Source: Caulobacterales bacterium RIFOXYB1_FULL_67_16
Lineage (GTDB): Bacteria; Pseudomonadota; Alphaproteobacteria; Caulobacterales; Caulobacteraceae
Direction: 5' to 3'
Length of the DNA stretch: 5,910 bases
NCBI GenBank assembly: GCA_001796045.1
Contig: MGLN01000032.1
Span: 8,776-14,685 of the forward strand
Shown: positions 1-3,910 of the stretch, one piece after another
Layout: every line of letters starts with the position of its first letter
How positions within the stretch are numbered: the stretch's first letter is position 1
Translations under genes and position numbers: made by a program
The notes under the pieces: generated by a model
What the model was told of the DNA's origin: nothing
Databases searched by the model: none
The model's input: only the letters and a program-made list of their open reading frames with translations

Positions 1-1486
1 GGGTGTCGCCGAAGTCGGAATAGTCCTCGAACCGCACGGCGCCGGCGACCGTCAGCTTGTCGGTGATCGGCAGTTCGATGTCGGCATAGGCGGCGAAATT
101 GTCGCGATCCACATCCACTTCGTTCGACGGCTGGAAGCCGGGGAAGCCCTGGGCCCCGCCCGACAGGGCCGTGTTCGACCCCAGCGGCCCGCGGTTGTAG
201 CTCTCCGGCTGGCCCGCCTCGATCTGATAATTCTCCCAGCGCTGCTCCAGACCCCAGGCCAGGTTCAGCGGCCCGCCCGCCAGGCCGGCCTCGAACTGCC
301 GGCTGAAGTCGGCGCCCAGGACCAGCTGGTCATAGATCAGGCTGCCGGAATCGAAACTGGTCAGGGAGGCCGCCCCATAGGTCGAGTTCAGCGAATCCTC
401 GGTGCGGAAATCCAGCGCGTTGCGGCCATAGACCAGGCTGACGTCGGCGTCCCATCCGGCGATGACGCCGCGCAGGCCGCCGGCCAGGGAGGCGTCCTGC
501 GAATTGACCGCCACCTTGGGCAGGAAGCCGTTCGGATAGATGGCCGTGACATTGTTGACGTTGTCCGACAGACGCGGGAAGGCGGCGCCGGAGCTGTCGC
601 GGTCCTGATAGCCGGCCCAGCCATAGGCCTCCCAGCCGTTCCCCAGACCCTTGCCGGCGTTGGCGAAGACGGTCCACTGCTCGACGTCCGGATCGCCGAA
701 CCGGGCGGTGACGGCGCCGTTGGCGGCGGCGCGGGGGTCATAGTCCGAGCGGTTGGTCGACTCGCGGTTCAGATATTCCGCCGACAGGGTCAGGAAGCCG
801 TCGTCGCCCAGGGCGAACCCCTGCCAGGCCGAGGCGGTGGTGGTGGCGCCGTCCTCCTCGTCGCGCTCGCCGCGCGCGGTCTTCACCGTGGTCAGATACT
901 GGCCATAGGTGACGCTGGCGCCGCCGCCGCTGGAGGCCTCCTTCAGCCGCAGGTTCACCACCCCGGCGATGGCGTCCGAGCCGTACTGGGCCGAGGCCCC
1001 GTCGCGCAGCACCTCGACCCGGTCCAGGGCCGCGGTCGGAATGGCGTTCAGATCCACGGCCGCCGAGCCGCGGCCGACGACGCCGTTGGTGTTGACCAGG
1101 GCCGAGGCGTGGCGGCGCGTGCCGTTGACCAGGACCAGGGTCTGGTCGGGCGACAGGCCGCGCAGGGTCGCCGGACGGATCGAGTCGCTGCCGTCATTGG
1201 CCGAGGGGCGCGGGAAGGTCAGGGACGGCACGGACTGGGCCAGGGCCGTGGCGAACTCGGTCGTGCCCCGGTTCTGCAGGCTCTGGGCCGTGACCACATC
1301 GACCGGCGCCAGGGTGTCGAGGCGCGAGCGGTTGGGCACACGGGTGCCGGTGACGACGATCTCGTCCACAGTCGCGGCCTCATCGGCGGCGGCGTCTTGA
1401 GCGAAGGCGGGCGCGGCGCTCAGCAGGGCGACGGCGGAGACGGTGGCGAGAAGAGCCGGTGAAGCGGCCCGGAAGGCGGTGCGCAT
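1..1486 (-). CDS. TonB-dependent outer-membrane receptor, N-terminal part (3' end off window)
   Basis: Outer-membrane active transporter that takes up a substrate using TonB-ExbBD energy. The frame has no stop from the ATG at 1484-1486 to the left edge, giving 495 residues. Seen in order: a signal peptide (residues 1-29, basic start MRTAFRAA, hydrophobic stretch, AFA/QD cleavage site), a TonB box VDEIVVTGTR at 40-49, a plug domain at about 52-182 (LRGLSPDQTLVLVNG at 108-122, VEVLRDGASAQYGSDAIAG at 157-175), then alternating aromatic/polar stretches of beta-barrel type. Receptors of this type usually run to about 750-900 residues, so a large part of the barrel is missing here. An AGGA lies 10 bases before the ATG (1497-1500), which supports the start. 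The substrate cannot be assigned from this fragment; nearness to the cobalamin adenosyltransferase does not make it a B12 receptor. No frameshift was found across the readable part. Confidence 0.95.
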   Translation of the reverse strand, partial: MRTAFRAASPALLATVSAVALLSAAPAFAQDAAADEAATVDEIVVTGTRVPNRSRLDTLAPVDVVTAQSLQNRGTTEFATALAQSVPSLTFPRPSANDGSDSIRPATLRGLSPDQTLVLVNGTRRHASALVNTNGVVGRGSAAVDLNAIPTAALDRVEVLRDGASAQYGSDAIAGVVNLRLKEASSGGGASVTYGQYLTTVKTARGERDEEDGATTTASAWQGFALGDDGFLTLSAEYLNRESTNRSDYDPRAAANGAVTARFGDPDVEQWTVFANAGKGLGNGWEAYGWAGYQDRDSSGAAFPRLSDNVNNVTAIYPNGFLPKVAVNSQDASLAGGLRGVIAGWDADVSLVYGRNALDFRTEDSLNSTYGAASLTSFDSGSLIYDQLVLGADFSRQFEAGLAGGPLNLAWGLEQRWENYQIEAGQPESYNRGPLGSNTALSGGAQGFPGFQPSNEVDVDRDNFAAYADIELPITDKLTVAGAVRFEDYSDFGDT

Positions 1487-1694
1487 TTGAGAGATTTCCT
1501 GATGATTGTTTCTTGGCGCGCACGGGCGCGCGGGACCGTCGTCTTCGACGTCCGGCCTGTGGAATGGATGTGACGGATTGGGCGGCTTCAGCCGCTACAT
1601 CGTCCGCCGCGCCGATAAAGGCCGGCCTGTGTCAGGACTTTGGACATCGTCGTCTCCGACCGCGCGGTCAGGGGGAGCGCCTCGCGGTCATGAC
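1487..1694 (-). other. Long leader region of the TonB-dependent receptor gene
   Basis: About 200 bases without a convincing gene separate the candidate promoter from the receptor ATG. Visible structures are a GC stem-loop at 1516-1531 (GCGCGC, 4-base loop, GCGCGC) about 15 bases upstream of the ribosome-binding site, a hairpin at 1582-1595 (GCGGC stem, 4-base loop), and a 12-bp perfect palindrome at 1658-1669 (GACCGCGCGGTC). I looked for the conserved boxes of cobalamin and SAM-II riboswitches and did not see them. The region could be a structured 5' UTR that controls translation, but no known RNA family is recognised. Confidence 0.35.
1588..1647 (-). CDS. Possible 19-residue upstream ORF (leader peptide) in the receptor leader
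   Basis: An ATG at 1645-1647 is preceded by GGAG with six bases between (1654-1657). It opens a 19-codon frame reading MSKVLTQAGLYRRGGRCSG and ends at a TGA (1588-1590) in the loop of the hairpin at 1582-1595. The placement of ribosome-binding site, short frame and hairpin resembles a translated leader, but there is no run of one amino-acid codon that would suggest classic attenuation. Short frames with a chance GGAG are common in GC-rich DNA, so this is a weak call. Confidence 0.18.
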   Translation of the reverse strand: MSKVLTQAGLYRRGGRCSG

Positions 1695-1695
1695 C
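1686..1695. promoter_or_regulatory. 10-bp palindrome at the predicted receptor transcription start
   Basis: GGTCATGACC is a perfect inverted repeat that overlaps the last base of the candidate -10 box and the predicted start point. That is where a repressor operator would block initiation. A second palindrome (1658-1669) that also ends in GGTC lies about 20 bases further into the leader. It is short and matches no operator family that I can name. Confidence 0.2.
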
Positions 1696-1723
1696 ATATC
1701 AGGGCGGAGATGCGGCGGGTCAA
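1695..1723 (-). promoter_or_regulatory. Candidate sigma-70-like promoter for the receptor gene
   Basis: On the minus strand TTGACC (1718-1723) matches five of six bases of the -35 consensus. It is followed after 17 bases by GATATG (1695-1700), a weak -10 with three of six matches. Transcription would start near 1688 and give a leader of about 200 bases before the receptor ATG. Spacing and the -35 box are good and the -10 box is poor; there is no experimental support. Confidence 0.3.
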
Positions 1724-1786
1724 TGCGCGGGAGCGGCCATGTTTGCTGGGGGCAGGAGGTAGAAAAACTACGAGCTCCAGGATAAC

Positions 1787-1809
1787 GAAAGAAGAAGGGC
1801 GTTTAGCCC
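1787..1809 (-). terminator. Weak terminator-like hairpin downstream of the adenosyltransferase
   Basis: On the minus strand a four-pair GGGC/GCCC stem with a five-base loop (1797-1809) is followed by a pyrimidine-rich tract, TTCTTCTTTC. It lies about 65 bases beyond the adenosyltransferase stop and before the receptor promoter, as expected for the end of the upstream operon. The stem is short and the tail is not a pure T run, so its activity is doubtful. Confidence 0.2.
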
Positions 1810-1818
1810 GCCGCCCGA

Positions 1819-1865
1819 CCCCTCATCCGGCCCTTCGGGCCAGCTTCTCCCGCAAGGGGAGAAGG
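1819..1865. repeat. Double-hairpin intergenic palindromic repeat
   Basis: Two adjacent inverted repeats are visible. GGCCC-TTC-GGGCC occupies 1829-1841. A perfect eight-pair stem, CTTCTCCC to GGGAGAAG with a five-base loop, occupies 1844-1864. The whole begins with CCCCTCATCCGG. The layout resembles dispersed REP-like elements that I recall from intergenic regions of Caulobacterales and Rhizobiales; membership in that family is recall, not a search result. It begins about ten bases past the adenosyltransferase stop. Neither strand has a T run after the second hairpin, so it is not a standard intrinsic terminator, though it may act as a transcript end or stabiliser. Confidence 0.6.
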
Positions 1866-1873
1866 AAAAACCT

Positions 1874-2446
1874 CTACCGCGTCGCCCCCGGCTTCCACTT
1901 CACGTCGTCGGCGCCGTTCGCATTGGCCCGCCGCCCCGCGACGAACAGATGGTCCGACAGCCGGTTCAGATAGCGGACCGCCGCGCCGTTCACCGTCTCG
2001 CCCGCTTCGATCAGCCGCACCGCCTCGCGCTCGGCCCGGCGGCAGACGGTGCGGGCCACGTGCAGATGGGCCGACAGGGGCGAGCCGCCGGGCAGGATGA
2101 AACTGTCCAGCGGCTTCAGGCTCTCGTTCATCCAGTCGATTTCCTGCTCCAGCCGCTCGACCTGGCTGTCGAGGATCCGCAGCGCCTCCCAGGCCGGGGG
2201 CGGGTCCAGCGGGGTGGCCAGATCGGCGCCCAGGTCGAACAGCTCGTTCTGGATCCGGGCCAGCATGGCGTCGATCCGGTCGTTCTGGCCGCTGTGCAGC
2301 CGGGCCACGCCCAGGACGGCGTTCAGCTCGTCCACCGCGCCGTAGGCCTCGACGCGGGGATCGGTCTTGGACACGGGCGCGCCCGAGGCCAGGCGGGTCT
2401 GACCGTCGTCGCCGGTGCGGGTGTAGATCCTGTTCAGCGTCACCAT
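1874..2446 (-). CDS. pduO: ATP:cob(I)alamin adenosyltransferase, PduO type
   Basis: Cytoplasmic enzyme that transfers the adenosyl group of ATP to cob(I)alamin (or corrinoid precursors), making adenosylcobalamin for enzymes such as methylmalonyl-CoA mutase. The 190 residues match the usual length and show the family motifs in order: an N-terminal ATP-binding segment TRTGDDGQT (9-17), RVEAYGAVDELNA (31-43), FILPGGS (116-122), the arginine-rich active-site helix HVARTVCRRAER (129-140) and VRYLNRLSDHLFVAGR (157-172). It is the PduO/MMAB helical-bundle type and lacks the P-loop of CobA/CobO. The ATG at 2444-2446 is three bases after the stop of the upstream HIG1 gene. Its AGGGG ribosome-binding site (2455-2459) lies inside that gene, so the two are probably co-transcribed and translationally coupled. 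Confidence 0.96.
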   Translation of the reverse strand: MVTLNRIYTRTGDDGQTRLASGAPVSKTDPRVEAYGAVDELNAVLGVARLHSGQNDRIDAMLARIQNELFDLGADLATPLDPPPAWEALRILDSQVERLEQEIDWMNESLKPLDSFILPGGSPLSAHLHVARTVCRRAEREAVRLIEAGETVNGAAVRYLNRLSDHLFVAGRRANANGADDVKWKPGATR

Positions 2447-2449
2447 GGA

Positions 2450-2647
2450 TCAGGCCCCTTGCGTCGCCTTCCACACCATGCCCGCGACCAGGATCAGCAC
2501 GGCGACCGCCTGCAGCCCGACCCGCCAGCGCATCAGTCTGTTGGAGTGGCTGCGGGCGTAGGCCCCGCCCCGGAACAGCGAATAGAGGCCCCAGCCCAGC
2601 GTCAGACTGACGGCGGCGACGGCGACCAGGACCAGGATGTCGAACAT
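2450..2647 (-). CDS. HIG1-domain twin-transmembrane protein
   Basis: Small inner-membrane protein of 65 residues with two hydrophobic helices (about 3-24 and 44-60) joined by a basic loop containing SNRLMRWRVGLQ (35-46), the hallmark of the HIG1 (hypoxia-induced) domain. Mitochondrial relatives help assemble or tune respiratory supercomplexes; the function of the bacterial versions is largely unsettled. I place the start at ATG 2645-2647 because GGAGG (2656-2660) is then eight bases away. A second ATG at 2651-2653, which would add two residues, sits only two bases from the GGAGG. It is first in a two-gene unit with the adenosyltransferase, an arrangement I recall from other alphaproteobacteria. 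No metal-binding or catalytic motif is visible. Confidence 0.88.
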   Translation of the reverse strand: MFDILVLVAVAAVSLTLGWGLYSLFRGGAYARSHSNRLMRWRVGLQAVAVLILVAGMVWKATQGA

Positions 2648-2694
2648 CTGCATCCCCTCCGTTTACGCCCGTCCGGGCTCCGGGTCGCGCAAAA

Positions 2695-2722
2695 TTCGCC
2701 GTTTCCGTTGTGAAGCTAAGCC
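2695..2722 (+). promoter_or_regulatory. Weak candidate Caulobacter-type promoter for the 384-residue gene
   Basis: GCTAAGCC at 2715-2722 partly matches the Caulobacter housekeeping -10 pattern (GCTANAWC). TTCGCCG at 2695-2701, 13 bases upstream, is a poor match to the TTGACGS -35 pattern. Transcription would then begin near 2728 and leave a leader of roughly 28 bases that includes the 15-bp palindrome. The match is weak and offered only because the gene must have a promoter in this 100-bp divergent gap. Confidence 0.18.
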
Positions 2723-2737
2723 ATTGGTCACCATTGT

Positions 2738-2752
2738 GCGGCACTGTGCCGC
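2738..2752. promoter_or_regulatory. Perfect 15-bp palindrome immediately before the start codon of the 384-residue gene
   Basis: GCGGCAC-T-GTGCCGC is a perfect inverted repeat with seven-base arms around one central base, ending three bases before the ATG at 2756. The one-base centre is too small for an efficient RNA hairpin loop, so a dimeric protein operator is a better guess than a hairpin. It takes the place where a ribosome-binding site should be. A smaller inverted repeat, TGGTCACCA (2725-2733), lies just upstream. The site is in the divergent gap and could also influence the HIG1 operon. Confidence 0.4.
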
Positions 2753-2755
2753 CCC

Positions 2756-3910
2756 ATGACTGATCGCGTCGTCCGCAACCTCGAGCATCTCCGGAGCTCG
2801 GCCTCCACCGCTCGGGTGCTGAGCCTGCTGCGCGTGTGGGAGGAGAACGGCGACAGCCGGTCCGACGGCGCGGTGCGCAATCCCGACTGGGCCGCCCGCC
2901 CGGTCTTCCGCACCTCGGCCCTGAACCGCAGCCTGATCATCAAGCACCGGCTGCGGCGCAACGAGATCGACCTTTTCCCGGGCCGGCGCCAGGTGGCGAC
3001 CAAGATGGTCATCCCCATCGACGACGCGGATCTGAAGACCGGCGGCCGCTATGTCTTCGTCAACCAGATCGGCTTCGAGCGGATGATGGCCGAGGCCTTC
3101 GGCCTGTCGTCCAGCCACCCGGACCTGGAGACCCTGCGGCTGATCGACCGGCTGCCGTCGCTGGATCCCTTCCTGCTGCGCGAGCAGCTGCGGCGCGGCG
3201 GCCTGGACCCGGCGCCCTGCTATTTCGCCATCAGCGACGGCGATCTTCAGCGGATGCAGGCCTTCGTCCACGCCGAGATCGAGCCCCTGGTCACCCTCAG
3301 CCTGGGGCCGGACACCATCGCCGTGGCCTCGGACTCGGCGGCGCGGATGGCGGCCAAGATCCTGTCCAACAGCCCCAGCGACCAGCTGGACGCCCTGCGC
3401 CACACCCTGCGCCTGGCGCCGGAGCAGTACGAGGAAGGCGTCTTCTGCTGGAAGGGCTTCCTCTATTACAAATGGACCCTCGCCTCCCTGCTGGGCGAGG
3501 TGGCGGCGGTGACCGAGGCGGTGCGCACCATCAAGCCGACCGGCAAGGTCGACCGCGTCGCCCGCGAGCATCTGGACCGCAGCCGCACCGTCCTGCGCGG
3601 CCGCATCATCCGCACCTGCGACGAGGTCAGCCGCACCCTGCGCATCTATGACGACGCCTACGCCCGCCTGACGCAAGAAGGCCGTCCCACCGCCTTCCGC
3701 GACTTCCTGCTGGACGCCCCCTCCATGTTCGCCAAGCTGGGCGACCAGCTGGGCGCCGTCCAGCATATCGTCAGCTACTGGCGCTTCCGCTTCCGCCCCG
3801 CCGCCCATCCCCCCGGCGTCGAGGAGCTGATGGACATCTTCATGGACTTCGAGACCGGCCTCCTGGGCCGCGGCGAGCTGCCCGACGACATCGCGGTGAT
3901 GGCGGCCTAA
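2756..3910 (+). CDS. Conserved-looking protein of unknown function, 384 residues
   Basis: I do not recognise this family. It is a soluble-looking, mostly helical protein without a signal peptide or clear membrane segment. Distinctive stretches are LFPGRRQVATKMVIP (73-87) followed by GGRYVFVNQIGFERMM (96-111), and FCWKGFLYYKW (230-240). A charged helical region with many arginines follows at about 265-300. Three cysteines (155, 231, 288) are too scattered for an obvious metal site. Codon use is typical of the window and the frame is long and clean, so it is a real gene. ATG 2756 is the only ATG/GTG/TTG start after the in-frame TAA at 2717-2719, yet no Shine-Dalgarno sequence precedes it. It is divergent from the HIG1 operon and converges on the terminase, whose stop it overlaps by four bases. 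Nothing here ties it to either neighbour. Confidence 0.85.
   Translation: MTDRVVRNLEHLRSSASTARVLSLLRVWEENGDSRSDGAVRNPDWAARPVFRTSALNRSLIIKHRLRRNEIDLFPGRRQVATKMVIPIDDADLKTGGRYVFVNQIGFERMMAEAFGLSSSHPDLETLRLIDRLPSLDPFLLREQLRRGGLDPAPCYFAISDGDLQRMQAFVHAEIEPLVTLSLGPDTIAVASDSAARMAAKILSNSPSDQLDALRHTLRLAPEQYEEGVFCWKGFLYYKWTLASLLGEVAAVTEAVRTIKPTGKVDRVAREHLDRSRTVLRGRIIRTCDEVSRTLRIYDDAYARLTQEGRPTAFRDFLLDAPSMFAKLGDQLGAVQHIVSYWRFRFRPAAHPPGVEELMDIFMDFETGLLGRGELPDDIAVMAA

Noticed and set aside
1..1486. Receptor as a vitamin B12 (BtuB) transporter
   Set aside because: The only support is proximity to the adenosyltransferase. The visible plug and barrel sequence does not identify the substrate, and a separate promoter and leader lie between the genes.
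1487..1800. Cobalamin riboswitch between the receptor and the adenosyltransferase
   Set aside because: The gene neighbourhood makes it tempting, but I found no B12-box-like conserved core on the minus strand.
1844..1873. Intrinsic terminator formed by the second hairpin of the intergenic repeat
   Set aside because: On the minus strand the T run comes before the hairpin, not after it. On the plus strand the hairpin is followed by an A run.
909..1973. Plus-strand open frames over the receptor gene and its leader
   Set aside because: They are antisense to a well-supported receptor or cross the non-coding gap, and show no family motif or ribosome-binding site.
1803..2744. Long minus-strand frame across the adenosyltransferase and HIG1 genes
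   Set aside because: It is out of frame with both recognised genes and is a low-complexity Arg/Gly/Pro translation typical of GC-rich shadow frames. Its C-terminus is the intergenic repeat.
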